Source of the DNA: Lysobacter sp. 5GHs7-4
GTDB taxonomy: Bacteria > Pseudomonadota > Gammaproteobacteria > Xanthomonadales > Xanthomonadaceae
Reading direction: 5' to 3'
Assembly: GCF_021284765.1 (NCBI RefSeq)
Contig: NZ_CP089924.1
Span: 3,490,001-3,554,000 of the forward strand
DNA: 64,000 bases
A program made the position numbers and the translations under genes. Shown here in pieces: positions 26,201-35,164 of this stretch. Within the stretch, counting starts at the first letter, position 1. Every line of letters starts with the position of its first letter. The notes below the pieces were generated by a model. It was not told where the DNA came from and searched no databases. It was given only the letters and a program-made list of their open reading frames with translations.

Positions 26201-27112
26201 CTGCGCGTTGAAGTTCGCGGTGGTGTCGAAGTTGCCCGCGGCGATGGTGTACTTCCACAGGTTGCAGCCGGTGCCGCAGGCGTTGGAAATCACCGGGCGC
26301 GACGTGGCGTCGGTCTTGTAACCCACCGGCTGCTCGGCCGCCGGCGTGGTCGTCTTCAAGTAGAAGGTCGCCGGGTAGTACTGCATGTACACGGTGGTGG
26401 TGCCGCCGTTCCAGGTCTGGCCGCCGGTGCCCACGGTGAAGGAGTTGCCGTTGACGATCTGATAGTTGGTGCCGGCCGGCATGAACATGCCGTTGCGCAT
26501 CGTGAAGATTTCGGCCGTGGTGTAGCGGTTGGCCGCCAGGTTGACCGTGCCGGTGTTGCGCGGGTCGATCTTGGTGGCCGCGACCGAGGCGTTGCCGTTC
26601 GGGTTGGCCACGCTGTAGTCGTACGGCACCTTGGTCGGCGGCATCGACGAGGTCAGCCAGGCTTCGTACTTGACGTTCGGGTCGTAGAACGAGGGGTTGT
26701 AGTCCGGCGAACGCGCCGCGCCCAGCGAATCCAGCGGCGGCAGGCCAAGGAAGCCGCCGCCCGCGCGCGGGCCGGGCAACAGATAGAAGTGGTCGCAGCC
26801 GCCGTCGGTGCGCGGCTTACCGGCATTGGCGCCGGTGGTGTAGAACAGGCCGTAGGGCTCGCTGCTGCTGTCGCGGCCGAAACAGACCTCGCCGTCCTGA
26901 CCCGGGAACATGGTCTGGAACGTCATCGAGCCCGAGTCGTCCACCGCCATCATGAAGGCCGGCGGCACGCCGTCGCCGCCCAGGTTCAACGGCGCCTGGG
27001 CGAGCGTGCCGGCACCCTGAGTGGTGGTGTTGGCGCTCAGGAACGGCGTGCGGATGCCGAGCACGACCAAGCCGGTCGCGGCGACGGTAAGAAGGATGCG
27101 GTTCGCGTTCAT
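23249..27112 (-). CDS. pilY1: Type IV pilus tip adhesin PilY1
   Basis: The 1287-residue protein begins with a signal-like segment (MNANRILLTVAATGLVVLGI). Near residue 55 a von Willebrand A-like MIDAS motif DDSGSM (Asp58, Ser60, Ser62) appears. The C-terminal half is the conserved PilY1 beta-propeller, with YVGANDGMLHGIRG, YGGDLHGNIWKFDL and FGNGYGSISGKASLFVVDVL. PilY1 acts at the pilus tip in adhesion, surface sensing and pilus extension. The start at 27112 overlaps nothing and lies 12 nt after pilX. The same frame stays open upstream into pilX and pilW, a high-GC artefact. Confidence 0.95.
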   Translation of the reverse strand: MNANRILLTVAATGLVVLGIRTPFLSANTTTQGAGTLAQAPLNLGGDGVPPAFMMAVDDSGSMTFQTMFPGQDGEVCFGRDSSSEPYGLFYTTGANAGKPRTDGGCDHFYLLPGPRAGGGFLGLPPLDSLGAARSPDYNPSFYDPNVKYEAWLTSSMPPTKVPYDYSVANPNGNASVAATKIDPRNTGTVNLAANRYTTAEIFTMRNGMFMPAGTNYQIVNGNSFTVGTGGQTWNGGTTTVYMQYYPATFYLKTTTPAAEQPVGYKTDATSRPVISNACGTGCNLWKYTIAAGNFDTTANFNAQLQNFANWFSYYGNRNRAMVAGMSRSLADIKDMRVGFFPINSNGSFNDPIGNANERVYMQDMSVQARRDDLYTNGVFALGASGGTPNRQAVSAAASQFRRTDAVADGKGGAPVQRVCQKNAVMLFTDGYSNGGTITTGNIDGNMGAPFADSNSDTMADIVSQYYLGTEAGGVVPLRTDGNFALGANGGRVPVPDECKNASPSKKLDCERRLHINFYGITLGARGTIFNPDVAQDPFVTNPAWPGWQNDNPTTVDDIWHASVNTRGEYINARTPADITAAMRRVLASVAGGASPSGSTGLSGARISANSLSVVPFYESKNNNTDWYSRLNGSSVSVNAAGQIVFTAKWEASAQLARTGRNLLFGTTTGGAIKPVVKSFSSGNLGDVFTTLCSDTLATCTKAAVTTLGVSESEAVAYLAGQDTGEKKNGGKLRDRTTRLGDIINSSPVVSSGFDNYGYTTLRGNNATDYDPYNYEAYLTAKKTRLPMVYVGANDGMLHGIRGDDGGESFGYIPSTSVSHMGNLLFPYDPDRKGDQIFQHRYFVDGPVTVSDAYSGTGWSTVLVGASGAGGRSVFGLNVTDPSLFNSGSVLWEVNDKVTGTTGQRIGHVLGKPLVVPVRTSAGTRWKAIFGNGYGSISGKASLFVVDVLDGTVVTIEVAEAAGTGVPTDPNGMGNVMALDRYVYDAAGGGTFTAGSDGYVDTVYGGDLHGNIWKFDLRTNTVAFGADKPFFTAKDANGKRQPITGGLNAVAGPSSGVMILFGTGAYSFGGDSDNKDMQSVYGVVDNGTRVTAARATALVQQVLSNDTNDGIREVTQNSVNFLTKSGWFLDLAVKTGAAAPVQTGERMVGRPRIQDGTFFFPTFEPIVSSSANAAETGCAAGGTNWLYGLSALSGSAYMSSVRPGSPTADPMSGNSGALKLDADTSGPITDVNIFSPPPPPDLPANATAAEIAARLGMPACSRIVQAAGGPPLYKWGMCGRQSWRQVR

Positions 27113-27123
27113 GGCCTGGGCCC

Positions 27124-27597
27124 TCAACGGCCGATGAAAATGGTGTCGACGACGGCGTCGGACGACGGTTCGGAGGCGCGGTCGCCGCGATAGGCGGTGA
27201 TGCGGAAAGGCTGGAACACCTTCTCGCTGGCCGGGAACTCGCCGATGTTCAACTGACCGCCGCCGATGCATTGGTCGATGTTGCGCACGCGCACCGGCGT
27301 TTCCGGAGAACCCGCCGGCTGGATCGCGGCCTGCTGGCCGAAGACGGCCGGATCGAAATTGCCGCAGTCCTCGCGGCGCGCCGATGCGTTGGCCTGCGCC
27401 TCGCCTTCGCGCGCCAGCGCTTCGGCGCGCTGGAACGCCACGTTGGTGGCCAGATAGTTGGCCGACATGCGCTCCTGCATGGTCGCCACCTGCATGCCCG
27501 TGATGCCGAGCAGGGCCAGGATGATCAGGAAGATCAGCGCGACGTAGAGGGCGGCGCCTCGTTGCTTGCGCGGACCGTGGAATCCGGAACGGGTCAT
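27124..27597 (-). CDS. pilX: Type IV pilus assembly protein PilX
   Basis: The 157-residue protein has the PilX N-terminus (RKQRGAALYVALIFLIILAL, then LGITGMQVATMQERM) with a prepilin-like hydrophobic helix that retains the GAAL motif instead of GFTL. A globular domain with two cysteines follows (REDCGNF; IDQCIGGG). PilX is a minor pilin that works with PilY1 at the pilus tip. It follows pilW by 12 nt. Confidence 0.92.
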   Translation of the reverse strand: MTRSGFHGPRKQRGAALYVALIFLIILALLGITGMQVATMQERMSANYLATNVAFQRAEALAREGEAQANASARREDCGNFDPAVFGQQAAIQPAGSPETPVRVRNIDQCIGGGQLNIGEFPASEKVFQPFRITAYRGDRASEPSSDAVVDTIFIGR

Positions 27598-27609
27598 GGG
27601 CCTGTGTCC

Positions 27610-28881
27610 TCAGTTTTCGAACAGGCGGTTGCGCTGGGCAACGGTGGTTTCGTAGACGGTGCGGTAGAAGCCGTCGTTCTGCGGGGTCACCAGCGTGCCC
27701 AGCACCGACATGCGCTGCACCGCCGGGTCCATCTGCGCCGACACGGCGCCCTCGGAACTGCGCATCACCAGGCCGACCTGGACCGTGCCGATGCGGCGCC
27801 ACAGCGCGGCGTTGTTGCCGTTGGGATTGGCCACGCCGCCGCCGACCTGGTTGGCGGTCCAGCTGGTGGTGACGTAACCGCTGGGCGGCTGGTTGGCGGC
27901 CACGACGCGGTCCTGGCCGTACAGCAGCTGCAGCGATTCCACGCCTTCGACCAGTTCTTCGCGGCGGTCTGCGCCAGCCGCGTCCAGGCCGCCGGCGGCA
28001 TTGCGCACGAAGCGCGCGCGATACAGCGAGGGGCCGGTGGTGCCGGTATTGCCGGTGCCGGCGCCGATGCCGACGAAATAGACCACGACTTCGGCGCGGT
28101 ACAAGGTCGACTTGGTGGCGTCGTAGAAGTCGCGATCGCCCATGAAGTTGGAGCGGTTCAGCGGGTCGGCCGCCGAGTTCACGGTGATGGCGCCGGTGCC
28201 GGGGTTCACCGCGCCGGCAAACACGCTGGCGCGCCGGCAGTCGCCGATACCGAACAGACCGGAGCCGCCGGTGGTGACGTCGGTGGTCGCCGGCGTGACC
28301 GTGCTGGTCGGATCGCCGCCGGTGAAGTTGGTCATGGCCGTGCCGATCGGCCAGAAATAGCGCAGCACCAGGATGTCGCTGCCCGCCACCGGCTGCAGAC
28401 CGCCGATCTCGGCCGGCAGCGCCGGATTCCACTGGTTCACGTTGCCCAGCACCGGCGCGCCGGTGGCGAGGTTGATGGTGTCACCCGGCGAGGTGCTGAC
28501 CGCCTCGAACCCCTGCATGCCGACGTCGAAGCGCAGCATGTAGGGCGCGTTCTGGAAGTTTCCGGCGATGCGGTCGGCCTGATTCAGGAACAGCAGGTTC
28601 AGGCCTTCCTCGGCCGGCACCGCCGCCTGCAGCAGCGCGGTGTCGTTGACGCAGCCCAGGTGCCCGGCCATGCGCAGGTCGCGTTCCAGCGAATCCATGG
28701 CGAAGCGCGCGTTCTCCTGCGCGCGGCCGATGCCCTCGGCCAGGCGGTAGGCCGAGCGCGAGGCCGACATCACCTGCACCAGGCCCAGCATCAGGATCAT
28801 GCCGATCGCCAGCGCGACCATCAGCTCGACCAGCGACAGACCCTGCTGGGAGCGCTCGGAAATATGCGATTGACGAGTCAT
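27610..28881 (-). CDS. pilW: Type IV pilus assembly protein PilW
   Basis: The 423-residue protein starts MTRQSHISERSQQG with the cleavage motif LSLVELMVALAIGMILMLGL, then the helix ending SASRSAYRLAEGIGRAQENA, a PilW signature. The large globular part contains LERDLRMAGHLGCVND. Its ATG overlaps the pilV stop by 4 nt (ATGA), indicating translational coupling. PilW primes pilus assembly with the other minor pilins. Confidence 0.93.
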   Translation of the reverse strand: MTRQSHISERSQQGLSLVELMVALAIGMILMLGLVQVMSASRSAYRLAEGIGRAQENARFAMDSLERDLRMAGHLGCVNDTALLQAAVPAEEGLNLLFLNQADRIAGNFQNAPYMLRFDVGMQGFEAVSTSPGDTINLATGAPVLGNVNQWNPALPAEIGGLQPVAGSDILVLRYFWPIGTAMTNFTGGDPTSTVTPATTDVTTGGSGLFGIGDCRRASVFAGAVNPGTGAITVNSAADPLNRSNFMGDRDFYDATKSTLYRAEVVVYFVGIGAGTGNTGTTGPSLYRARFVRNAAGGLDAAGADRREELVEGVESLQLLYGQDRVVAANQPPSGYVTTSWTANQVGGGVANPNGNNAALWRRIGTVQVGLVMRSSEGAVSAQMDPAVQRMSVLGTLVTPQNDGFYRTVYETTVAQRNRLFEN

Positions 28882-29363
28882 AGCCGTGTGGTCACCACGT
28901 AAGTCGATTGGGCCTGGCCCAGGGCGGCCTGGCTGAGGTCGTCGGCCCAGCGCAGGGTCACGGTCACCAGGTCGCCGTTGAACACCACCTGCCCCTGCCC
29001 GCCCGGCAGGCTGGAGCTGACTTCGCAGCGCCACACGTTCATGTTGGCGTTGAAGTCGATCGCCGCGCCGCGGCCGCAGCCGCCGGTGGCCGGCGCGGTC
29101 GGGAAGCTGTTGAAGGTCAGCGCCGTGTACTGGCGCGAGACCACGCGGTTGCTGCGCATCATGTCGATGACCTGATGCGACAGGTTGACCGCGGTGGTGC
29201 GGTGGTTGGCGCTCTGGGTGTAGCGGATGTTGAGCGTCTGCAGGAAGGCCAGGCCGAGCAGGCCGAAGGCCAGCACCAACAGTGCGATCAGCACCTCGAT
29301 CAGGGAGAAACCGCCGACGGCGCGCCGCGACGGCGCCCGGGCGCGCGAGAGGGACCGGATCAT
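28878..29363 (-). CDS. pilV: Type IV pilus modification protein PilV
   Basis: The 161-residue minor pilin has the leader MIRSLSRARAPSRRAVGG and mature start FSLIEVLIALLVLAFGLLGL, then AFLQTLNIRYTQSANHRTTA. Two cysteines (GGCGRG; VWRCEV) may form the C-terminal disulphide. It overlaps fimT and pilW by 4 nt each. Confidence 0.92.
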   Translation of the reverse strand: MIRSLSRARAPSRRAVGGFSLIEVLIALLVLAFGLLGLAFLQTLNIRYTQSANHRTTAVNLSHQVIDMMRSNRVVSRQYTALTFNSFPTAPATGGCGRGAAIDFNANMNVWRCEVSSSLPGGQGQVVFNGDLVTVTLRWADDLSQAALGQAQSTYVVTTRL

Positions 29364-29896
29364 GAGCAGCTTTCCTTCTGGATGCGCACCTGGCCCGCAC
29401 GGCTGACCGTCAGGCGGCGCTGCTTGTTGGCCGCACCGGCGGCGCAGTCCACGGAGTGCGAGGTGAAGATGGCGTTCGCCGCCGGCGCGGTCATGCGGCC
29501 GCGGCGGTCGAAGACGATCACCGGCACCGCGGCGCCGGCCGAGGCCAGGGCCACCTGCGCCGGATTGCCCTGGAAGTAGCGGATCGCCGGTTCGTCGGCG
29601 GCCTTGGCGCCGTCGACGTTGGCGTCGTTCCAGACCAGCCAGCCGGCGCTCCAGTTGTTGCCGCAGGTGGCGCCGTCGGCACTGGGGCAGACGCCGCCGG
29701 CGCGGTTGCTGCGCATGGCCTCGCTGCGGGCCAGATTGACGCCGGCGATCATCGAATTGGACGCCGTGGCCAGACGGTTGTTGTTCAAGGCCTCGGTGAA
29801 GGACGGCCACGCCAAGGCCAGCAACACGCCGAGGACGGCGATCGCAATCATCAATTCCATCAGGGTGAAGCCCCGATTGGCACTTATCTTGGACAT
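29360..29896 (-). CDS. fimT: GspH/FimT family minor pilin
   Basis: The 178-residue protein starts MSKISANRG and continues FTLMELMIAIAVLGVLLALA with Glu5. A FimT/GspH globular domain follows (NSMIAGVNLARSEAMRSNRA; NNWSAGWLVWNDANVDGAKA; VIVFDRRGRM), with four cysteines. It heads the minor pilin operon. A GGGGAGAG ribosome site precedes the ATG. FimT proteins have been linked to DNA binding during natural transformation in related bacteria; whether that holds here is unknown. Confidence 0.92.
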   Translation of the reverse strand: MSKISANRGFTLMELMIAIAVLGVLLALAWPSFTEALNNNRLATASNSMIAGVNLARSEAMRSNRAGGVCPSADGATCGNNWSAGWLVWNDANVDGAKAADEPAIRYFQGNPAQVALASAGAAVPVIVFDRRGRMTAPAANAIFTSHSVDCAAGAANKQRRLTVSRAGQVRIQKESCS

Positions 29897-30400
29897 GCTC
29901 TCTCCCCAGCATTCACAAAAACGATGCTAAAGGAGCGCTTTTAAGTAGCAAGTCTTGACCGGACAGGCGGTCGAGCGGTGGGTATGGGCGTGCCAGGCGG
30001 CGTCAATTTGTGACGACGAACGGCGCACAAATGCGACCTGAATCCGAAGCGTCGCGGCACGATGCCCGAAATGCGCGGCTCGCTGCCGTTGGTCGCCGTC
30101 GACTGGGGAGGGCGCGAATGTGGCACGCGGACAACACGCGCCCTTAGCGAGTGGCTGCGAAACACAAATCATGCTGGCACATGTGGCGTGCCGACTTCGC
30201 GCAATGTTAGCGCCTCATGGCGCCTTGAGAATGCCGCACGCACGAACGGCGGCGGCGGCGGCGGAACGACCGGTGCCGCCCATGTACTGCGGGCACAACA
30301 CGGTTTGCCGGATGCGTCCGCCCTGCCCCGCGCGCACGTGGCAACGGGGCTTAAACGGCAACGGCCCGATGCATCGCACCGGGCCGTCGCTGCCCTTGCC
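29897..30400. other. Intergenic region upstream of the pilin operon
   Basis: No gene is supported in these 504 nt. The fimT promoter should lie near 29930-29960, where the sequence turns AT-rich (TTGCTA with TAGCAT 16 bp apart on the minus strand, a weak match). A hairpin ACGGCCC/GGGCCGT at about 30359-30393 with a modest T-rich tail is the likely terminator of ppnN. Confidence 0.45.
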
Positions 30401-31804
30401 TCAGGTCACGACCCGATAGCAGGGCCGGTACTCGCCGGCGATCTTCATGCGGCGCTGTTCGACGAACGCGCGCAGCAGCGCGTCCAGCGACTGCATCATG
30501 TCGGCGTCGCCGTGGATCTCGAACGGGCCGAACTCCTCGATGCGGCGCATGCCGTCTTCCTTCACGTTGCCGGCGACGATGCCCGAGAACGCGCGCCGCA
30601 GATCGGCCGCCAGTTCGTGCGGCTTGCGGCCGTGGTGCAGGTCCAGCCCCGCCATCGCCTCGTGCGTGGGCACGAACGGGCGCTGGAACTCGACCGGGAT
30701 GTCGATCGACCAGTTGAAGTAGAACGAGTCCTTCTGCGCGATGCGGTGCTCGCGCACCTTGCGGATGCCCTGCGACATGCGCTTGGCCACCGCTTCCGGG
30801 TCGCCGACGATGATCTCGTAGCGCGAAGTCGCCGCCTCGCCCAGGGTGAGGCGCAGGAAGCGGTCGATCTGCTCGAAATACGGCGCCGACGCGGTCGGGC
30901 CGGTCAGGATCAGCGGGAACGGCAGATGCGCGTTCTCCTCGCGCAGCAGGATGCCCAGCAGGTACAGGATCTCCTCGGCCGTGCCGACGCCGCCCGGGAA
31001 CACGATGATGCCGTGGCCCAGGCGCACGAAGGCCTCCAGGCGCTTTTCGATGTCCGGCATGATCACCAGGTGATTCACGATCGGGTTCGGCGACTCGGCC
31101 GCGATGATGCCCGGCTCGGTGATGCCGATGTAGCGCATGCGGCGCTTGCGCTGCTTGGCGTGGGCGATGGTGGCGCCCTTCATCGGCCCCTTCATCGCGC
31201 CCGGGCCGCAGCCCGTGCAGATGTCCAAGCCGCGCAGGCCCAGCTCGTAGCCTACTTGCTTGGTGTAGATGTACTCGTCGCGCGAGATCGAATGGCCGCC
31301 CCAGCAGACCACCAGGTTGGGATCGGCCGGATGCAGGATGCGCGCGTTGCGCAGCAGGCCGAACACCGCGTCGGTGATGCCGTCGCTGCTCTTGAGGTCG
31401 CGGCCGCCGTCGGCCGCCAGCTCGATCGCCGTGTAGGCCAGGTCGCGGACCACCGCGAACAGCAGCTCGGCCACACCGCGGATGATCTCGCCGTCGACGA
31501 AGGCCATGGCCGGCGCGTGCGCCAGATCGATGCGCACGCCGCGGTCCTGCTGATGGACCTGGATGTCGAAGTCCGGATACAGCTCCCGCGCCGCGCGCGG
31601 ATCGTCGGAGGCGCTGCCGCTGGTCAGCACGGCCAGCGCGCAGCGGCGCAGCAGGTCGTGCATGCCGGTGGAGGCGTCGCGCAGACGCGCGACCTCGTCG
31701 CGGGACAGGACGTCCAGCCCGCCCTTGGGATAGATACGTGCGTTCACCGTCGGCAGGGCGGTGGTGATGGTTGCGGTCATGCGTGCCTTCTCTTGGGTGT
31801 TCAT
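30401..31804 (-). CDS. ppnN: Pyrimidine/purine nucleotide 5'-monophosphate nucleosidase
   Basis: The 467-residue protein matches the PpnN/YgdH class. It has an N-terminal domain (NARIYPKGGLDVLSRDEVAR), the Rossmann-like LOG core with VVCWGGHSISRDEY (about 165-178), LDICTGCGPGAMKGPMKGAT (about 193-212) and the catalytic PGGVGTAEEI (about 270-279), and the C-terminal PpnN extension. It cleaves nucleotide monophosphates to base and ribose 5-phosphate and in E. coli is controlled by (p)ppGpp. A start at 31780 (MTATITTALP) is an alternative. E. coli PpnN is 454 residues. Confidence 0.93.
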   Translation of the reverse strand: MNTQEKARMTATITTALPTVNARIYPKGGLDVLSRDEVARLRDASTGMHDLLRRCALAVLTSGSASDDPRAARELYPDFDIQVHQQDRGVRIDLAHAPAMAFVDGEIIRGVAELLFAVVRDLAYTAIELAADGGRDLKSSDGITDAVFGLLRNARILHPADPNLVVCWGGHSISRDEYIYTKQVGYELGLRGLDICTGCGPGAMKGPMKGATIAHAKQRKRRMRYIGITEPGIIAAESPNPIVNHLVIMPDIEKRLEAFVRLGHGIIVFPGGVGTAEEILYLLGILLREENAHLPFPLILTGPTASAPYFEQIDRFLRLTLGEAATSRYEIIVGDPEAVAKRMSQGIRKVREHRIAQKDSFYFNWSIDIPVEFQRPFVPTHEAMAGLDLHHGRKPHELAADLRRAFSGIVAGNVKEDGMRRIEEFGPFEIHGDADMMQSLDALLRAFVEQRRMKIAGEYRPCYRVVT

Positions 31805-31850
31805 CGTCGATTTTGGACAGTGACTCTAGCGCAGGGGTCCCCATAAAAGA

Positions 31851-31876
31851 AAACGGCCGGGTTTCCCCGGCCGTTT
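31851..31876 (-). terminator. Terminator of the TonB-dependent receptor gene
   Basis: AAACGGCCGGG and CCCGGCCGTTT form a perfect 11-bp stem around a four-base loop. TCTTTTATGG follows on the minus strand, 28 nt after the receptor stop. A near-identical stem serves sodB at 40486-40513. Confidence 0.85.
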
Positions 31877-31903
31877 CCTGGTGTCGCAATGGCGGGTTTC
31901 CGC

Positions 31904-34900
31904 TTAGAACTTGTAGCGGAAGCTCACCTGGGCGGCCCAACGGGAGATGCCCTTGTCGTCGTAGATGTTCAGCGCGTCCGGACCGTTGTAGCGGTACACG
32001 TACTTGCCGGCATTGCCGACGCAGGTGCCGGTCAGCGGAGCGCCGCCGGCGCCGCAGATGCCGCCGTACTCGACGATGCCGCGGTAGCCCGGGAAGCCCA
32101 TTTCCTCGACGCTGCCCCACTTCTTGTTGAGCAGGTTGCCGACGTTGAGGATGTCCAGGGCGATTTCGGCCTTGTGGCCTTCCATGAAGCCCGGGATCTC
32201 CTGCGAGATGCGCATATCGAACTGGTTGACCCAGCGGCCGCGCGCGGCGTTGCGCTCGGCGACTTCGCCCAGGTGCTGCTTGAGGTAGTCGTTCGAGTTG
32301 ACGAAGGCCCAGAAGCCAGCGGCCTCGGCGGCGCTGCCGAACACCACGTCGGTCAGATCCTTCGGGATGTACAGCAGGTCGTTGGCGCGGCCGTCGCCGT
32401 TAGCGTCGTTGTCGAAGGTGTAGCTGTACGGGCGACCCGAACGGCCTTCGTAGAACATCGACACGCTGGTGTTGTAGTCGCCGAAGAAGGCGTGCTTCCA
32501 GCTGATCGCCGCGGTGAAGCGGTTCTTGATCTCGTAGCTGGAGGTGGCCGACACCTCTTCGTTGGACTGGAACACCGCCACGTTGCCCAGCTGCGAGCCC
32601 GAGGTCGAGCTGGTCAGCGGGCTGACTTCGTTGGCGTTGGTGTAGGTGTAAGCGAGCAACCAGGACCAGTCGCTGTCGTTGAACGGCTTGTTCAAGGACA
32701 GGGTCAGCTGCTGGCTTTCGCCCTTGCTGGTCGAACGGGCGATGATCGCGTCGTTGTAACCGCGGTTACGGCCCGAACGCGCATCCGTACCAGTACCCAC
32801 GCCCAGCTGATTCCAGCTGTTCGGACGCAGGCCGTTGTTGGCGCCGGTGCTGTTCCAGAAGATCGCGCGGCCGTCCTGACCGATGTAGGTCGGGTTGCCG
32901 AGGTTCAGCTGCTGGTAGTAGATGCCTTCCTTGACCGAGGTCAGCACGACCTCAGCCGCACCGACCACGCCCCACCACGGCAGCTCGGTATCGAATGCCA
33001 GGTTGGCCTTCCACACCGACGGCTGGCCCAGGTCCTTATCGATGAAATCGACCGACTGCGTACCGCCGGTACCCGGGGTGAACTGGTTCAGCTGGTCGGC
33101 CGGATCCGGATCGAAGCGGGTGATGCCGTTGGAGAAGAAGTAGTCGGTGTACGACACGCCGTTGTTGGCGTACGGGTTGGCCAGCCACACGGTCGCGGCC
33201 GAGCCCTGGAACAGGCCGATACCGCCGCGCAGCTGGGTCGGGCGCTCGCTGTCGAAGGTGTAGTTGAAGCCGAAGCGCGGCGACAGCAGGCCGTTGCCGT
33301 CGATGGTGTTGTCGTTGCGCACGCCGAACGCGGTGGACGCAGCGGCGTTGTAGGTCGGCTTCTGATCGACCATCGGCTCGTCGTAACGCAGGCCGAAGGT
33401 CAGGGTCAGGTTGTTGTTGACCGCCCAGCTGTCCTGCACGAACAGGCCCAGATTCTTGAGCTTGAACTCAGCGGCCATGTTGTTGATGTCGCCGCCGCGC
33501 GGATAGAACAGCTGATAACGGCTGGAGATACCGCTCTCGAACGACTTGGCGCAGCCGGCACCGAGCGGACCGCTGGCCGTGTTGATGCAGTCGAAGGTGT
33601 AGACGCCGTTGGTACGGCGGCCGAACAGGTTGTAAACCTCGTTCTCTTCGTAATCCACACCGAACTTCAGGGTGTGGTCGCCCAGGAACAGGTTACCGGC
33701 GAAGAACGCGTTCTTCGTGGTGGTCTCCAGCACGTTGGCGTGGGTGTTCTCTTCGGTACCCAGGTTCAGGGTGGCCGAACCGATGCGGATCGCGATCGCC
33801 GGCAGGTCGGCCAGCGGATTGCGCACGGCCGAGTAGTCGCGGTACGAGATCTTGGCTTCGGTGGAGAAGTTGTCGGTCCAGTCGCTGAACAGCTGCGCGG
33901 TGTACGACTCCAGCTCGAAGTCGCGCACGTAGTGGTAGGTGTTCAGCGCAAGCGTGGTGTTGCCGAAACCCTGCAGGTTGGCGGTGTTCTGCTCAGACTT
34001 GCTGTAGCGGAAGCTGGCGCGGTGGGCGTCGTTGATGTTCCAGTCGATCTTGATGCCGTACTCTTCGGCTTCCGAGTTCAGCGCCGGCTTGGCCAGCGTG
34101 CCCGGATTGAAGCCCTTGAGGCCGGCGAGGCGGATGACTTCATCGATCTGCGCCTGGGTGATGTTGACGATGTTGGCCTCGCCCGAGTCGCGCGGACCGA
34201 AACCGGAGTTACCGGTGAACAGGCCCTTGCCCTTGTAGTTCTCGTAGTTGGCGAAGAAGAACAGCTTGTCCTTGATCAGCGGACCGCCGAAGGTCGCACC
34301 GTAGGTGGTCTCGTTGTCGAACAGCTTCGGACGGGTGTTGTTGCGGTTCTTGCCCGACCAGTCGCCGTCGCGGTAGATGCCGTAGAGCGAGCCGTGGAAC
34401 TCGTTGGTGCCCGACTTGGTCACGGCGTTGATCACGCCGCCGGTGCCGCCGGAGATGGTGACGTCGTAGTTGGCGACGTCGACCGCCACTTCGTCGATGG
34501 TGTCCATCGAGAACGGCTGGCGCGGGGTCGGCAGGCTGTTGGATTCCAGGCCGAAGGAGTCGGCGGTGCTGATGCCGTCGACGCGGACCACGTTGTAGCG
34601 CGGGTTCTGGCCGCCGACCGAGATTTCGTTACGCGACTTGTCGGTCTGCGTCACGCGCGGGTCGAGGCGGACGTAGTCCTGCAGGTTGCGGTTGATCGAC
34701 GGGAACGATTCCAGCTGCTGGCGGGTCACGTTGGAGCCGGCGCCCATCTTGGTCGCGCTGAACACTTCCGAGCCGCCGTAGGAAACGGCCTGCACCGATT
34801 CCAGCGTGGTGACCGAGTTGTTCAAGGACACGTCGACGTTGTTGACCTTGTCGAGGTTCAGGAACACGCCGTCCTGCGAGCCCGTGCCGGCGCCTTCCTT

Positions 34901-35164
34901 GCTGGTGGTGATGACGTACGGACCGCCGACGCGCAGACCGCGCGCGTTGTAGCGGCCGTCGGCATCGGTGGTGGCGCGGCTGACGGTGCCCGATTCGGTG
35001 TGGGTGATCGTGACTTCGGCGCCCACGACGGGTTGACCATCTGCGCCGACCACGCGACCGGCGACGCCGGCGGACGTGCTCTGCGCGAATACGGGCGCGG
35101 TGGCGAGAACGGCGAGCAGACCAAGCGTGAGCTTGGACAACCGGACGCTATTCGGATGGGTCAT
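31904..35164 (-). CDS. Oar-like TonB-dependent outer membrane receptor
   Basis: The 1086-residue protein has a signal peptide (SKLTLGLLAVLATAPVFAQS). Next comes a carboxypeptidase-regulatory-like beta-sandwich (VAGRVVGADGQPVVGAEVTI; DADGRYNARGLRVGG), a plug domain (RDG-type segments; ISGGTGGVINAVTKSGTNEF), and a beta-barrel ending in VSFRYKF with the terminal Phe needed for barrel assembly. The combination matches Oar-type receptors, which are numerous in Xanthomonadaceae. The substrate is unknown; peptide, protein or glycan-related uptake or secretion are possibilities. The start at 35164 is the one that begins the signal peptide. It has a good terminator downstream. Confidence 0.9.
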   Translation of the reverse strand: MTHPNSVRLSKLTLGLLAVLATAPVFAQSTSAGVAGRVVGADGQPVVGAEVTITHTESGTVSRATTDADGRYNARGLRVGGPYVITTSKEGAGTGSQDGVFLNLDKVNNVDVSLNNSVTTLESVQAVSYGGSEVFSATKMGAGSNVTRQQLESFPSINRNLQDYVRLDPRVTQTDKSRNEISVGGQNPRYNVVRVDGISTADSFGLESNSLPTPRQPFSMDTIDEVAVDVANYDVTISGGTGGVINAVTKSGTNEFHGSLYGIYRDGDWSGKNRNNTRPKLFDNETTYGATFGGPLIKDKLFFFANYENYKGKGLFTGNSGFGPRDSGEANIVNITQAQIDEVIRLAGLKGFNPGTLAKPALNSEAEEYGIKIDWNINDAHRASFRYSKSEQNTANLQGFGNTTLALNTYHYVRDFELESYTAQLFSDWTDNFSTEAKISYRDYSAVRNPLADLPAIAIRIGSATLNLGTEENTHANVLETTTKNAFFAGNLFLGDHTLKFGVDYEENEVYNLFGRRTNGVYTFDCINTASGPLGAGCAKSFESGISSRYQLFYPRGGDINNMAAEFKLKNLGLFVQDSWAVNNNLTLTFGLRYDEPMVDQKPTYNAAASTAFGVRNDNTIDGNGLLSPRFGFNYTFDSERPTQLRGGIGLFQGSAATVWLANPYANNGVSYTDYFFSNGITRFDPDPADQLNQFTPGTGGTQSVDFIDKDLGQPSVWKANLAFDTELPWWGVVGAAEVVLTSVKEGIYYQQLNLGNPTYIGQDGRAIFWNSTGANNGLRPNSWNQLGVGTGTDARSGRNRGYNDAIIARSTSKGESQQLTLSLNKPFNDSDWSWLLAYTYTNANEVSPLTSSTSGSQLGNVAVFQSNEEVSATSSYEIKNRFTAAISWKHAFFGDYNTSVSMFYEGRSGRPYSYTFDNDANGDGRANDLLYIPKDLTDVVFGSAAEAAGFWAFVNSNDYLKQHLGEVAERNAARGRWVNQFDMRISQEIPGFMEGHKAEIALDILNVGNLLNKKWGSVEEMGFPGYRGIVEYGGICGAGGAPLTGTCVGNAGKYVYRYNGPDALNIYDDKGISRWAAQVSFRYKF

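Noticed and set aside
23223..26258. 1011-codon minus-strand frame inside pilY1
   Set aside because: Alternative frame of a confirmed gene; Arg/His/Gln-rich translation without structure.
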